Positions 15,913-26,841 are shown, counted from the first letter of the stretch. The stretch is DNA of 64,000 bases from Micromonospora lupini (GCF_026342015.1 NZ_JAPENL010000002.1:1493001-1557000), one strand, 5' to 3'. Made by a program: numbers and translations. The notes: generated by a model from the sequence alone, not told the origin.

Positions 15913-16536
15913 GTGGGCGGCGGTGCGGAACCCCGCCCGGTCGCCGCCCGGCCCGGTCCGGGGCTGCGGGTCGCCCGACTGGTCACCGAGCTGTCCGCCC
16001 CGGCCGTGCTGGTGTCGCTGCTGATGGTCGCCGTGAGCTGGCACAGCACGCGGGGCAGTGCGCACGGCCTGCTCTGGGGTCTGCTCGCGACGCTCTTCGT
16101 CACCGGCATCCCGTTCGCCTACATCGTCGGCGGGGTCCGCCGCGGTCGGTTCACCGACCACCACATCGGCCGTCGGGAGCAGCGCAGGGTGCCGCTACTG
16201 GTCGGCCTCGGCTCGGTCGCCGCCGGGCTGGCCCTGCTCGTCGTCCTCGGGGCACCCCGGCCGTTGCTGGCGCTGGCGGTGGCCGGGCTGGTCGGCCTGG
16301 TGGTCGCCGTGTCGGTGAGCCACTGGTGGAAGATGTCGATCCACTCGGCGGTCTCCGCCGGCACCCTGGTCATCCTGGCGCTTACCTTCGGGCGCGGGTT
16401 CCTCGCCGCCGTGCCGCTGTTGGCAGTGGTCGGCTGGTCCCGCGTACGCCTGCGGGACCACACCGTCTCGCAGGTGCTCGCCGGCGGTGTGCTCGGCGCG
16501 CTGATCGCCGCTGTCGTCTTCGGTCTGCTGCGCTGA
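15913..16536 (+). CDS. PAP2-like membrane phosphatase family protein
   Basis: 207 residues from a GTG preceded by GGAGGGGG. Five to six hydrophobic segments. The C-terminal part carries the acid-phosphatase/PAP2 motifs: KMSIHSAVSAG (with the motif-2 SxH) and SRVRLRDHTVSQVLAGG (motif 3, with the nucleophile histidine and an aspartate). Motif 1 (KxxxxxxRP) is degenerate; GRREQRRVPLL is the closest match. PAP2 enzymes dephosphorylate lipid phosphates such as undecaprenyl diphosphate or phosphatidic acid, but the missing motif 1 means activity is uncertain. Confidence 0.7.
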   Translation: MGGGAEPRPVAARPGPGLRVARLVTELSAPAVLVSLLMVAVSWHSTRGSAHGLLWGLLATLFVTGIPFAYIVGGVRRGRFTDHHIGRREQRRVPLLVGLGSVAAGLALLVVLGAPRPLLALAVAGLVGLVVAVSVSHWWKMSIHSAVSAGTLVILALTFGRGFLAAVPLLAVVGWSRVRLRDHTVSQVLAGGVLGALIAAVVFGLLR

Positions 16537-16583
16537 CTGACAGTCGTCGGGCGGGCGGCGCGGGGCCGCCCGCCCGGCGGTCG

Positions 16584-17807
16584 TCAGGCGCCGTCGTCGG
16601 CGAGGCGGTGCCGGTTCGCCTCGATCCAGGCGTCCAGCGCGGCCGGGTCGTCCGGGTCCACGCCGTCGGCCATCAGTTGCGCGACCGCGGCCGTGGCCGG
16701 GCTGCGCCGCTCGCCCGTCGAGTAGAGCCTGGCGAACTCCGGCACCATCTCCTCGATCGCCTCGTCGGTGCGCGTCGCGGCCGCCTCGGGCAGCCCACGC
16801 TGTCGCGACGCGTACCGGGCCCAGGCGCGCAGCACCCGGGGAAGCATCGCCGCGTCGTCCATGTCCAGCACGGCACGGCGGTGCACCCAGTCGAGCAGGA
16901 AGAGCCCGGACACCGCCGGGCTCCACCGCATCGGATCGGCGTCCGGGAAGGCGGCCGAGTGGTCAAGCAGCAGGCTCAGGCAGAAGTGCAGCGAGGCGAG
17001 TTCCGGGCCGTCGACGCTGTCGAGCCCGAACCGGGCGGCCTCCGGCGCCGCCAGGAACCGCCGGACCAGGTCGGTGCGCTCGGCGGCGGACAGCGGCTCG
17101 ACCTCCGCCGGGCCGGTCGGGTCGGCGGCCGTGGGCAACAACGCCAGCCGGGCGCCGACCAGCGCGCGGTCGGTGGCCAGCGAACCCTCGCCGGGCAGCT
17201 CGGTCAGGTCGTCGGTGACCGAGAGGTGACGGGCCACCTCGCCGCGCAGCCGGGACGGATCCTCGGTACGGAACCAGGTCAGCTCGTCGTCGGCGCACAT
17301 CTGCCGGACCTGGTCCAGGATCCGCTCCGCCGGCCCGCCGACGAAGATGTCCTTGGTGATCCCGATGTTGTGGTCGATGAGGGCCACCAGGGCGTGCTCC
17401 GGGCCACCGGCCGCGTCGTCGTACGCGAAGGTGGCGAGGTAGGAGGTCTGGTCGCCGTACACGTCGCCGTACGCCCAGCTGCCGGTGAGGTGCACCCGGC
17501 CGAGCTGACCGGCCCAGGCGGGCGCCTGGCTGCCCGGACGTACCCGCTCGGTGCCCTCGGCGGTCGGGACGAGCGCGGCGAAGACTTGCCGGATGGTGGT
17601 GGCCGCCGCGATCCGACGGCGGGCGGTGGCGGCGAGGAACCCGGTGACGAACTCCCGCACGGCGGTGTCGCGGTCGGTCTCCGCGATCGAGTAGACACTG
17701 CCCAGCAGCGCGCTGCCGAGCATCTCGGCGTCCAGGGCGGACTCCAGCTTGGTCACGTCGCGTGCGGCGTGCAGCACCGCGTCGTAAGGGGTCTGAGGCG
17801 TGGCCAT
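16584..17807 (-). CDS. Conserved actinobacterial protein of unknown function
   Basis: 407 residues beginning MATPQTPYDAVLHAARDVTK. No membrane helix or signal peptide, acidic, Leu/Ala/Asp-rich, predicted mostly helical. VHLTGSWAYGDVYGDQTSYLATFAYDD and HALVALIDHNIGITKDIFVG are segments that look like a conserved core. I could not assign a family. It lies just downstream (38 bases) of the two dynamin-like GTPase genes in the same direction and may be cotranscribed with them. Confidence 0.75.
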   Translation of the reverse strand: MATPQTPYDAVLHAARDVTKLESALDAEMLGSALLGSVYSIAETDRDTAVREFVTGFLAATARRRIAAATTIRQVFAALVPTAEGTERVRPGSQAPAWAGQLGRVHLTGSWAYGDVYGDQTSYLATFAYDDAAGGPEHALVALIDHNIGITKDIFVGGPAERILDQVRQMCADDELTWFRTEDPSRLRGEVARHLSVTDDLTELPGEGSLATDRALVGARLALLPTAADPTGPAEVEPLSAAERTDLVRRFLAAPEAARFGLDSVDGPELASLHFCLSLLLDHSAAFPDADPMRWSPAVSGLFLLDWVHRRAVLDMDDAAMLPRVLRAWARYASRQRGLPEAAATRTDEAIEEMVPEFARLYSTGERRSPATAAVAQLMADGVDPDDPAALDAWIEANRHRLADDGA

Positions 17808-17845
17808 GCTTCGACCCTACGCCGGTCGGGGCGTACGCAGAGGCG

Positions 17846-19531
17846 TCAGCGGGCGGCGGCGTCCCGCAGCGCGTCGCGTGCCTGCGCGTAGGAGGCCAGC
17901 ACGATCCGCACCGGGGCGAGCACGTACTCCTCGCCGACGCGGGCGACCTCGGCTGTCAGCCGCTGCTCGGCGCGGCTGCGGGCCCGCCGGGCGGCCCAGC
18001 GCACGACCGGGCGGGTCAGCGCCGCCACCAGCAGCCCGGCCAGCAGGCCCCCGAGCAGCAGCAGCGTGGGCAGCGGCACCTGGCCGACCATCGGGTTGTC
18101 CAGCGCGGGCAGGCCGAGCGCCCGCAGCGCGTAGCCGAGCACCAGCCAACCCAACCCGACCACGGCGGCCAGGGTGACAAGCCACTGCACACCACCGACG
18201 ACCCGCCACCAGAGCGGCCGCCGGCCCAGGCCGAGGTCGGTGCCGGCGATCGTCCGGTCCAGCGCGTCCGGCAGGTCGCCCAGGCGGGACCGGGCGGCGG
18301 AGGTGACCGCCGCCGGCCAGGCGGCGGGCAGGTCGGCGGCGGCCCGGTCGGCCACCGCGCGGATCGCCAGGCCGAGCGCCGAGCGCTGGGCGGCGGTCGG
18401 GTCGGGCACCGAGGTCGCCGCGACCAGGCTCTCCGCCGGGTCGGCGTCGCCGCCGGACGGGCCGGGCAGGTGCAGCCGGCGCAGCGGGTCGGGTCGGAGC
18501 CGACGCCAACCCCGCACCAGCGGCCAGCCGGTGGCCGCGCCGGCCCGATGCCGGTACGCCTGTTCCACCGCCTCGGTCACCGCCGGCACACCGGCCGTGC
18601 CCGCCAGTGCCCGGTTCAGCGCCCCGACGGCCGTGTCGTCCGGGCCGCCCGCCGGTCGCGCCGAGCCGACCAGCTCGTCCAGCCCGGCGACTACCGAGTC
18701 GACGTCGCCGGCCAGCCGACGCAGGGCCGCCTGCCGCTCGGCGACCGTACGCTCCAGCGCGGCGCGCAGCCCGACCATCCCGGCCGGGTCGATGGCGGTG
18801 GTGGCCAGCAGCGGCACGCCTGTCAACCCGTCGGAGTCGAGCAGTCGGCGCAGGTCGTCCAGGACGCGGGGCAGCTCGGTGGGCGACAGCCGGTCGGCCT
18901 GGTTGAGCACGACCACTGTGACGTCCCGGTGCCTGTGGAACTCGCGCAGGTAGCTGTCGTGGATGACCCGGTCGGCGTACTTCTGCGGGTCGACCACCCA
19001 GACCACCTGGTCGACAAGGCCGAGCAGGCGGTCCACCTCCAGGCGGTGGGACCGCTGCACCGAGTCGAAGTCGGGCAGGTCGAGCAGGATCAGCCCGTGC
19101 AGCGCCGTCTCGTCGTCCCCGTCGAGCGCGCTCTCCCGGACGAAGCGGTGCCGGGGCAGCACCCCGGTCCAGTCGAGCAGCCGGTTGGCGCCCTCCAACG
19201 CCCCCCACACGCACGCGTGCGTCACACCCGTGGTCGGCCGGCGGACCCCGACCGGGGAGAGTTCCAGCTGGGCCAGCGCGTTGAACAGGCTGGACTTGCC
19301 GCTGCCGGTGGCGCCGGCGAGGGCCACCACGGTGTGGTCACGGGACAACGCGAGCCGGGTGCCGGCCCGCTCGACAAGTGTGTGCGCGGGCACCAGCTCG
19401 GCGTCCGGCAGCAGGCCGTCGACGGCGGTCAGGAACCGGCGTACGGCGTCCAGGCGGGCGATCAGCGCGTCCGGGTCGACACGCTGGTCGCCGCGGAACG
19501 CCTCGCGTACCCGGCCGGCGATGTTCGTCAC
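17846..19531 (-). CDS. Dynamin-like GTPase with C-terminal membrane helices (second of pair)
   Basis: 561 residues from a GTG at 19531 that overlaps the stop of the upstream GTPase gene (GTGA). P-loop GATGSGKSS at about residues 73-81, G3 DLPDFDS, G4-type NQADRL. The helical C-terminal half contains two membrane helices (WLVTLAAVVGLGWLVLGYAL and LPTLLLLGGLLAGLLVAAL). With its neighbour it resembles the paired bacterial dynamin-like proteins, such as DynA/DynB of Streptomyces, which act at membranes during sporulation division. That role is an inference from family and pairing. Confidence 0.78.
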   Translation of the reverse strand: MTNIAGRVREAFRGDQRVDPDALIARLDAVRRFLTAVDGLLPDAELVPAHTLVERAGTRLALSRDHTVVALAGATGSGKSSLFNALAQLELSPVGVRRPTTGVTHACVWGALEGANRLLDWTGVLPRHRFVRESALDGDDETALHGLILLDLPDFDSVQRSHRLEVDRLLGLVDQVVWVVDPQKYADRVIHDSYLREFHRHRDVTVVVLNQADRLSPTELPRVLDDLRRLLDSDGLTGVPLLATTAIDPAGMVGLRAALERTVAERQAALRRLAGDVDSVVAGLDELVGSARPAGGPDDTAVGALNRALAGTAGVPAVTEAVEQAYRHRAGAATGWPLVRGWRRLRPDPLRRLHLPGPSGGDADPAESLVAATSVPDPTAAQRSALGLAIRAVADRAAADLPAAWPAAVTSAARSRLGDLPDALDRTIAGTDLGLGRRPLWWRVVGGVQWLVTLAAVVGLGWLVLGYALRALGLPALDNPMVGQVPLPTLLLLGGLLAGLLVAALTRPVVRWAARRARSRAEQRLTAEVARVGEEYVLAPVRIVLASYAQARDALRDAAAR

Positions 19532-21369
19532 CGCGAACCCTCCTCGTCGCCGACCGGCAGGACGCCGTCGCCGGTGGCCAGGCCGCTGCGGTGCCGCGCC
19601 AGCTCGACCCGGCCGGCGGCCCGCCGCAGCGCGTCGCCGGCCGCCTCGGCGGGCCGGGCGTCGGCGGTGCGGGTCAGGAAGCGGTCGGCCTCCGCGTCCA
19701 GCAGCGTCCGGACCCGCGCCACCAGGTCGACCCGGGCCTTCGCGGCGAGGGTACGCACCGCCTGGTCACCGAAGATCGCCTGGAGGACGGCCTGTGCGGC
19801 GACTGTCGTGCCGGCCCCGGTGGCCAGCTCCAGCCCGGTGGGGATGAACGCGGTCGAGGCGAACACGGCGATCATCACGGCGAGCCCGGTGGCGTTCACC
19901 GCGTACGCGGCCGTGCGGGCCACGAACCGCTTGTCGGCGCCCTCGACCCGAACCAGCTCCAGCACGCCGCGTTGCCAGTCCCGGACCATCCGTTCGGCGC
20001 GTTCGGGCAGGTCGTCGCTCGGGTAGGCGAGCCCCGGCTCGAGCAGGTCCGTCCCGGCCGGATGTGCCTTCCACCCGGTGTACGCGGATTCGGCGGCCTC
20101 GGAAGCGACGCCTCGCAGCAGGGTGACGAGCTGCGACTCGATGGCGTTGCGCAGCTCGGCGGCCGGCGCGGGCCGGCCGGTGACGGCGGCCACCACCCGG
20201 TCGCGGAGTCGCCCGATGCGGGCCTCGAGCGTGCGGAAGAACTCGCCGGTTCCGACGAACTCCTGCCAGCGGGCAAGCACCTCACCGCGGAGCAGACGAC
20301 CGTCCTGGAGGCCCTGCTCGACGGTCCGCTCGGCACCCCGGTACGCGCCCCGGACCCGTTCGTCCAGGCCGTCGGCGGCGGTGACCTGCTCGTCCGCGGC
20401 GTCGGCCAGCTCCTCGACGGCGGGGTGCAGGGCGGCCAGTGCGCCGTCCAGGGTCTGCCGGACCACCGCCGCGCGGGCGTCGGCGTCGGCGGCCAGCCGG
20501 CCGAACCAGTCGGCCAACGCCGCGGTGACCCCCTCGGGCAGCAGCCCCTGACCGTCGACCCAGGTCTCCGGGAGGACGAACAGCGGCGCCCGGCCCAGAT
20601 CCTGCGCGGCGAGCATCTCGGCCAGGTGCGCGGCGATCTCGTCGCTGGCCTCGGCGGGCACCCGGTCGAGCACCATGGCGATCACGGCGCCCCGGGCCCG
20701 CGCGCTGCGCAGCAGCTCCCACGGCACCGCGTCGGCGTATCGGGCGGCGGTGGTGACGAAGAGCCAGAGGTCGGCGGCGGCGAGCAGTTGACTCGCCAGC
20801 GCCCGGTTGGCGTCGACGACTGAGTCGATGTCCGGCGCGTCGAGGAAGGCCAGACCCGGCGGCAGGGCGGGGGCGGTGACCAGGTGCAGGGAGCGTGGGT
20901 CGTCGCTCGGCTCGGTGGTGCGGGTCAGACCGGGCAGCAGGTCCCCCTGCCGGAACCAGGACGCGTCGGCGGGGTTGCAGACCAGCACCGGGGAGCGGGT
21001 GGTGGGCCGCAGCACGCCGGCGGCGCTGACCCGGGCCTTGACCAGGCTGTTGACAAGTGTCGACTTGCCCGCGCCGGTGGAGCCCCCGACCACCACGAGC
21101 AGTGGGGCGTCCAGTCGGGCGAGGCGGGGCAGCAGGTAGTCGTCGAGCTGGTCGGTGAGGGCGCCGGCGGTGTGCCGTGCGGAGGCGGCGGAGGGCAGGG
21201 CGAGCGGATAGCGGGTGGCACCGATCGCGGCCCGGAGGCCCGACAGCGCGCCGGGGAGGCTGTCGTCCCCGGTGGTGGCGGGCGGCTCCTCCGCGGCGTC
21301 CGGCGGGCCGGTGCGGGCTGCGACGGCGGGCGCGCCGGAACGGGTGGCGGAATCGCCGTGCGTCGTCAC
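19528..21369 (-). CDS. Dynamin-like GTPase (first of pair)
   Basis: 613 residues if translation starts at the GTG at 21369 (VTTHGDSATR); the frame is open far upstream but those residues overlap the dnaK promoter. P-loop GGSTGAGKST at about residues 95-104, G3 LDAPDIDS, helical stalk, and a hydrophobic segment (GLAVMIAVFASTAFIPTGLE) near residue 505. It has an apparently weakened G4 motif (VLDRVPAEA). The adjacent paralogue at 17846 overlaps by 4 bases, so the two products are likely made in equal amount and may form a heteromeric membrane-remodelling complex. It is divergent from the dnaK operon. Confidence 0.75.
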   Translation of the reverse strand: MTTHGDSATRSGAPAVAARTGPPDAAEEPPATTGDDSLPGALSGLRAAIGATRYPLALPSAASARHTAGALTDQLDDYLLPRLARLDAPLLVVVGGSTGAGKSTLVNSLVKARVSAAGVLRPTTRSPVLVCNPADASWFRQGDLLPGLTRTTEPSDDPRSLHLVTAPALPPGLAFLDAPDIDSVVDANRALASQLLAAADLWLFVTTAARYADAVPWELLRSARARGAVIAMVLDRVPAEASDEIAAHLAEMLAAQDLGRAPLFVLPETWVDGQGLLPEGVTAALADWFGRLAADADARAAVVRQTLDGALAALHPAVEELADAADEQVTAADGLDERVRGAYRGAERTVEQGLQDGRLLRGEVLARWQEFVGTGEFFRTLEARIGRLRDRVVAAVTGRPAPAAELRNAIESQLVTLLRGVASEAAESAYTGWKAHPAGTDLLEPGLAYPSDDLPERAERMVRDWQRGVLELVRVEGADKRFVARTAAYAVNATGLAVMIAVFASTAFIPTGLELATGAGTTVAAQAVLQAIFGDQAVRTLAAKARVDLVARVRTLLDAEADRFLTRTADARPAEAAGDALRRAAGRVELARHRSGLATGDGVLPVGDEEGSR

Positions 21370-21452
21370 CGCTAAAGCGTGCCCGACCGATGCAAGGGAA
21401 GACAACCGGACGGTAATAACGGCTGGGTTGCGTCGGGTCGGCTCAACTCGAC

Positions 21453-21498
21453 TTGACGATTCGCCAGCGCGTGGCACTATTGAGTCAAGTTCACTCAA
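21453..21498 (+). promoter_or_regulatory. dnaK promoter with HAIR operator for HspR
   Basis: HAIR inverted repeat at 21480-21498: TTGAGT, 7 bases, ACTCAA, the actinobacterial HspR site (consensus CTTGAGT-N7-ACTCAAG). Just upstream TTGACG (21453-21458) and CACTAT (21475-21480) form a plausible -35/-10 pair with 16-base spacing, so bound HspR would cover the -10 region. A second weaker inverted half (CTCAACTCGACTTGA) lies at about 21442-21456. Confidence 0.8.
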
Positions 21499-21589
21499 CT
21501 TGTGGTGGGGTCCGCTGCGGGCGGTGCCCGCCAGCAGCCCACGGGCGACGCCCGTCACCTGCACAACCTTACGAAGCGAGGAAGCGAAG

Positions 21590-23458
<1,869 letters not shown>

Positions 23459-23506
23459 CAATCGGCCTCCGACACGTATCCACGGCGAAGGGGATGAGGT
23501 AGCCGC

Positions 23507-24265
23507 ATGACGCAGAAGCCACGAGCCGCCGACCCGGGCGACACCGGGTCGACGCCGGGTGGCTCCGCGCCCACGGAGCCGGCCACCGGCGACGGGGAGC
23601 GGGTCGTCATCCGCAACAACCGCAAGCTCACCGACACGTCGGAGCCGGAGGGCACCGCCGCGGACGCGGGCAGCGACGTACCGGCCGAGGGCCTCGTCGA
23701 GGACGCCGAGATCGTCGTCGACGAGATCGAGGTCGAGGTCAACGCCACCGACGGGCCGGAGCCGTCCGGCCCGCCGGTGGTGGACGCCCCGGCGCAGCCG
23801 GTCGACGGCGGTGGTGTCGGCACGTCGCTCGGCGCCGAGCTGGAGGCGCTCCGGGCCGACCTGGACGAGCGGACCAGGGACCTCCAGCGGGTGTCGGCGG
23901 AGTACGCCAACTACCGCAAGCGGGTCGACCGGGACCGCAGCCTGGTTCAGGAGCAGGCGACCGGCTCGGTGCTGGCCGCGCTGCTGCCGATCCTCGACGA
24001 CCTGGACCGGGCCCGGGAACACGGCGACCTGGTCGGGCCGTTCGGAACGGTGGCGGAACAGCTCACCACCGCGCTGGGCAAGTTCGGCCTGAACGCCTTC
24101 GGCGAGCAGGGCGACCCGTTCGACCCGACCCGGCACGAGGCGGTCGCGCACCAGACCTCGGCCGAGGTCAGCGAGCCGACCTGCGTGCAGGTCATGCGGC
24201 GCGGCTACCAGCTCGGTGAGCGGCTGCTGCGCCCCGCGCTGGTAGCGGTCGCGGATCCGGAATAG
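23507..24265 (+). CDS. grpE: Nucleotide exchange factor GrpE
   Basis: 252 residues, longer than the E. coli protein because of an acidic, disordered N-terminus of about 110 residues. The coiled coil and head are clear: DLQRVSAEYANYRKRVDRDR, LLPILDDLDRAREHGDL, FDPTRHEAVAHQTS and VMRRGYQLGERLLRPALVAV. It exchanges ADP for ATP on DnaK and is a thermosensor in other bacteria. It lies 48 bases after dnaK, with a GGGGATGAGG sequence upstream of the ATG. Confidence 0.95.
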   Translation: MTQKPRAADPGDTGSTPGGSAPTEPATGDGERVVIRNNRKLTDTSEPEGTAADAGSDVPAEGLVEDAEIVVDEIEVEVNATDGPEPSGPPVVDAPAQPVDGGGVGTSLGAELEALRADLDERTRDLQRVSAEYANYRKRVDRDRSLVQEQATGSVLAALLPILDDLDRAREHGDLVGPFGTVAEQLTTALGKFGLNAFGEQGDPFDPTRHEAVAHQTSAEVSEPTCVQVMRRGYQLGERLLRPALVAVADPE

Positions 24266-24353
24266 TGCGAGACGGTGACCGGGCCGTCCCGTCCCCCGCA
24301 CAGCGGTGGGCGGGACGGCCGGGCCACGACTGTCGGAAGGGGGTGGTGGACCG

Positions 24354-25541
24354 GTGAGTTCGAAGGACTGGCTCGAGAAGGACTTCTACGCCGTGCTCGG
24401 CGTGGACAAGGCCGCCTCCGCGGATGACATCAAGAAGGCGTACCGCAAGCTGGCCCGGGAATCGCACCCGGATCACAATCCGGGCGACCCGCAGGCCGAG
24501 GAGCGGTTCAAGGCCGTGTCCGAGGCGTACAACGTACTGTCGGACGCCGGCCGTCGCCGGGAGTACGACGAGATGCGGTCGCTGTTCGGTTCGGGCGCGT
24601 TCCGGCGCAACGCCCGGGCGGGCGGCCAGCCGGGCGGGATGCCGTTCGACGTCTCCGACCTGTTCGGCGGCGGTGCCGCCGGTGGCGGTGACCGCCGCTT
24701 CGGTGGGGCCGGCTTCCAGGACCTGTTCAGCTCGATCTTCTCGGGCGGGCAGGCCGGTGGGCAGGCCACTCCGCGTGGTCCGGCGCGTGGCCGGGACGTG
24801 GAGACCGAGGTGGCTCTGGACTTCGGCGACGCGGTGGGCGGGGTGACCCTGCCGCTGACGTTGCGCGCCCCCGGCGTCTGCGACACCTGCCACGGCAACG
24901 GCGCCAAGCCCGGCACCCAACCGCGTACCTGCCCGGTCTGTCACGGCGCCGGGGTCACCACCCGCAATCAGGGGTCGTTCAGCTTCTCCGAGCCGTGCGG
25001 CAACTGCCAGGGCGTCGGGACCGTGGTGGAGGAGAAGTGCCCGGAGTGCCACGGCAGCGGCGGGGTCACCAAGACCCGCACGATGAACGTGCGCTTCCCG
25101 GCCGGTGTGGCCGACGGCCAGCGCATCAGGCTGGCCGGGCGCGGTGAGCCTGGTGAGCGTGGTGGCCCGGCCGGTGACCTGTTCGTGCACGTCAAGGTCC
25201 GGCCGGACGAGCTGTTCGGGCGTACCGGCGACGACCTGACGTTGACCGTGCCGGTGACCTACGCGGAGGCCGTGCTCGGCACGGACCTGCGGGTGCCCAC
25301 GCTCGACGGCGCGGTGACGCTGCGGGTTCCGCCGGGCACGCCCAGCGGGCGGGTGCTGCGGGCCCGGGGCAAGGGCGTGGTCCGTCGCGACGGCCAGGCC
25401 GGTGACCTGCTGGTCACCCTGGACGTGGTGGTGCCCGCCCGGCTGTCGGACGAGGCACGGGCGGCGCTGGAGGCGTTCGCGGAGCAGAGCCCGCCGGCGG
25501 CGCGGGAACATCTCGACGCCCGGGTGCGTCGGGTCGGTTAG
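24354..25541 (+). CDS. dnaJ: Molecular chaperone DnaJ (Hsp40, type I)
   Basis: 395 residues from the GTG at 24354, chosen because GGAAGGGGG lies 10 bases upstream and the protein then starts VSSKDWLEKDFYAVLGV. J domain with the HPD motif in SHPDHNPGD, a Gly/Phe-rich linker, and four CxxCxGxG zinc motifs (CDTCHGNG, CPVCHGAG, CGNCQGVG, CPECHGSG). The C-terminal peptide-binding domain follows. It stimulates DnaK ATPase and delivers substrates. Probably the HspR-regulated DnaJ1; a second dnaJ (with hrcA) is usual elsewhere in actinomycete genomes. Confidence 0.96.
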   Translation: MSSKDWLEKDFYAVLGVDKAASADDIKKAYRKLARESHPDHNPGDPQAEERFKAVSEAYNVLSDAGRRREYDEMRSLFGSGAFRRNARAGGQPGGMPFDVSDLFGGGAAGGGDRRFGGAGFQDLFSSIFSGGQAGGQATPRGPARGRDVETEVALDFGDAVGGVTLPLTLRAPGVCDTCHGNGAKPGTQPRTCPVCHGAGVTTRNQGSFSFSEPCGNCQGVGTVVEEKCPECHGSGGVTKTRTMNVRFPAGVADGQRIRLAGRGEPGERGGPAGDLFVHVKVRPDELFGRTGDDLTLTVPVTYAEAVLGTDLRVPTLDGAVTLRVPPGTPSGRVLRARGKGVVRRDGQAGDLLVTLDVVVPARLSDEARAALEAFAEQSPPAAREHLDARVRRVG

Positions 25542-25571
25542 TCCGGTGGGATGGACGCGGAGGTGAGCGGG

Positions 25572-26012
25572 ATGTCGGGCGAGTTTCTCGGTTCGGGTGA
25601 CCCTGCCTACGAGGCCAAGGTGCTCATGATCTCGGTGGCGGCACGGATGGCGGGCATGCACCCGCAGACCCTGCGCCAGTACGACAGGTTGGGGCTGGTG
25701 CAGCCCGGCCGGGCGGCTGGCGGTGGCCGCCGGTACAGCGTCCGGGACGTGGTGCTGCTGCGCGAGGTGCAGCGGCTCAGCCAGGACGACGGGATCAACC
25801 TGGCCGGCGTCAAGCGGATCATCGGGCTGGAGCGGTTGCTGGAGCAGGCGCAGCAGCGGGTCGCGCGGCTGGAGGCGGAGCTGGATGCCGCGTACCGCCG
25901 GGTGGCCGAACTGGAGTCGTTGGCCCGCTTCCCGGGCCGGGATCTGGTGCCGACCAACCGCACGTCCACCGCGCTTGTGGTCTGGCGTCCCCGCCGTACG
26001 CCCGACCGCTGA
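25572..26012 (+). CDS. hspR: Heat-shock repressor HspR (MerR family)
   Basis: 146 residues from the ATG at 25572 (MSGEFLGSGDPAYEAKV), preferred over the ATG at 25551 because GGAGGTGAG lies just upstream. MerR-type helix-turn-helix: VLMISVAARMAGMHPQTLRQYDRLGLVQP, then the wing GGGRRYSVRDVVLLREVQRL, and a coiled coil (RLLEQAQQRVARLEAELDAA). The C-terminal LVVWRP is typical of HspR. It represses its own operon and other chaperone genes through HAIR sites, with DnaK as co-repressor in Streptomyces. The dnaK-grpE-dnaJ-hspR order is the standard actinobacterial arrangement. Confidence 0.95.
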   Translation: MSGEFLGSGDPAYEAKVLMISVAARMAGMHPQTLRQYDRLGLVQPGRAAGGGRRYSVRDVVLLREVQRLSQDDGINLAGVKRIIGLERLLEQAQQRVARLEAELDAAYRRVAELESLARFPGRDLVPTNRTSTALVVWRPRRTPDR

Positions 26013-26023
26013 TCCTGTCTCCT

Positions 26024-26064
26024 CGGCCTGGCCCGTGCCGGATTTTCCGGCGCGGGCCAGGCCG
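26024..26064 (+). terminator. Terminator of the dnaK operon
   Basis: 18-base arms CGGCCTGGCCCGTGCCGG and CCGGCGCGGGCCAGGCCG pair at 17 of 18 positions around ATTTT, followed by TTT. It lies 11 bases after the hspR stop. Confidence 0.8.
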
Positions 26065-26132
26065 TTTCCGTTAGCCTGTCGATACGGGTCCTATCGCCTT
26101 AATTCGGGCCTATCGGCGCGGTTGGGGGAGCG

Positions 26133-26321
26133 ATGGCGGAGCCGGCGAAGAAAGTGGCCCAGCAGACGGAGGACCGGCTGGAAGATCTGGCCGACACCGT
26201 CCGGGAGAAGTTCGACAAGGTGACCGAGGGAAGTTTCCGGGATCGGATCATTGAGGGGCGGTTCGCCGAGCAGTCCGACGGCGACCACCGCCGATCCGAG
26301 ACCGAGCGGAAGCCAGACTGA
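26133..26321 (+). CDS. Small charged helical protein, 62 residues, unknown
   Basis: Starts MAEPAKKVAQQTEDRLEDLA after a GGGGGAG site 5 bases upstream. No cysteine and no membrane segment; Lys, Glu, Asp and Arg make up a large share. It reads as one long amphipathic helix followed by a disordered RSETERKPD tail. No family assigned. It is followed directly by the tandem hairpin array. A stress-related role is possible from its position after the heat-shock operon but is not shown by the sequence. Confidence 0.6.
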   Translation: MAEPAKKVAQQTEDRLEDLADTVREKFDKVTEGSFRDRIIEGRFAEQSDGDHRRSETERKPD

Positions 26322-26841
26322 CCGATCCGGTAACCGACGTGCGGGCCGGGACCCACGGGGGGTCCCGGCCCGTTCGTCCTTGCTGATGCGGGCCGGGACG
26401 CGGGGATGCCGCGGCGGGGGTCCCGGCCCGTTCGTCCTTGCTGATGCGGGCCGGGACGCGGGGATGCCGCGGCGGGGGTCCCGGCCCGTTCGTCCTTGCT
26501 GATGCGGGCCGGGACGCGGGGGATGCCGCGGCGGGGGTCCCGGCCCGTTCGTCCTTGCTGATGCGGGCCGGGACGCGGGGGATGCCGCGGCGGGGGTCCC
26601 GGCCCGTTCGTCCTTGCTGATGCGGGCCGGGACGTGGTGTTGCTCCGGCAGGAGACGTGGTGTTGCTCCGGCAGGAGACGTGCCCCGCGCGCCCTATGGA
26701 GCTGAGTACGTCCACGGCATCATGCATGCCTGATCCCACGCCGGTCGCGTGGTAATCGGCGCGCGATTCGTTTGCGGCATCAGCTCCAAAGGAGCCGCGG
26801 ACCACCTGGAATCCGCTGCGGACGGGCGTTCGGACGTGGCC
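26322..26841. other. Convergent intergenic region, 520 bp, mostly repeats
   Basis: Lies between two convergent genes. The first 310 bases are the tandem hairpin array (26341-26630) plus two copies of a 23-bp unit GACGTGGTGTTGCTCCGGCA(GGA) at 26631-26676. The remainder (26683-26841) shows no gene and no recognised signal. Confidence 0.7.
26341..26637. repeat. Five tandem 58-59 bp units, each a terminator-like hairpin
   Basis: GGTCCCGGCCCGTTCGTCCT starts at 26361, 26419, 26477, 26536 and 26595, a period of 58, 58, 59, 59. Within each period CGGGCCGGGAC and GTCCCGGCCCG form an inverted repeat, so the array is a row of near-identical GC-rich stem-loops. The first hairpin (26341-26372) has a short loop and looks like the original terminator of the 62-residue gene. 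Later units carry GCGGGGATGCCGCGGCGGG in the loop. Confidence 0.9.

Noticed and set aside
26341..26637. Tandem repeats considered as a CRISPR array
   Set aside because: The intervals are not unique spacers; whole 58-bp units are repeated and no cas genes are present.
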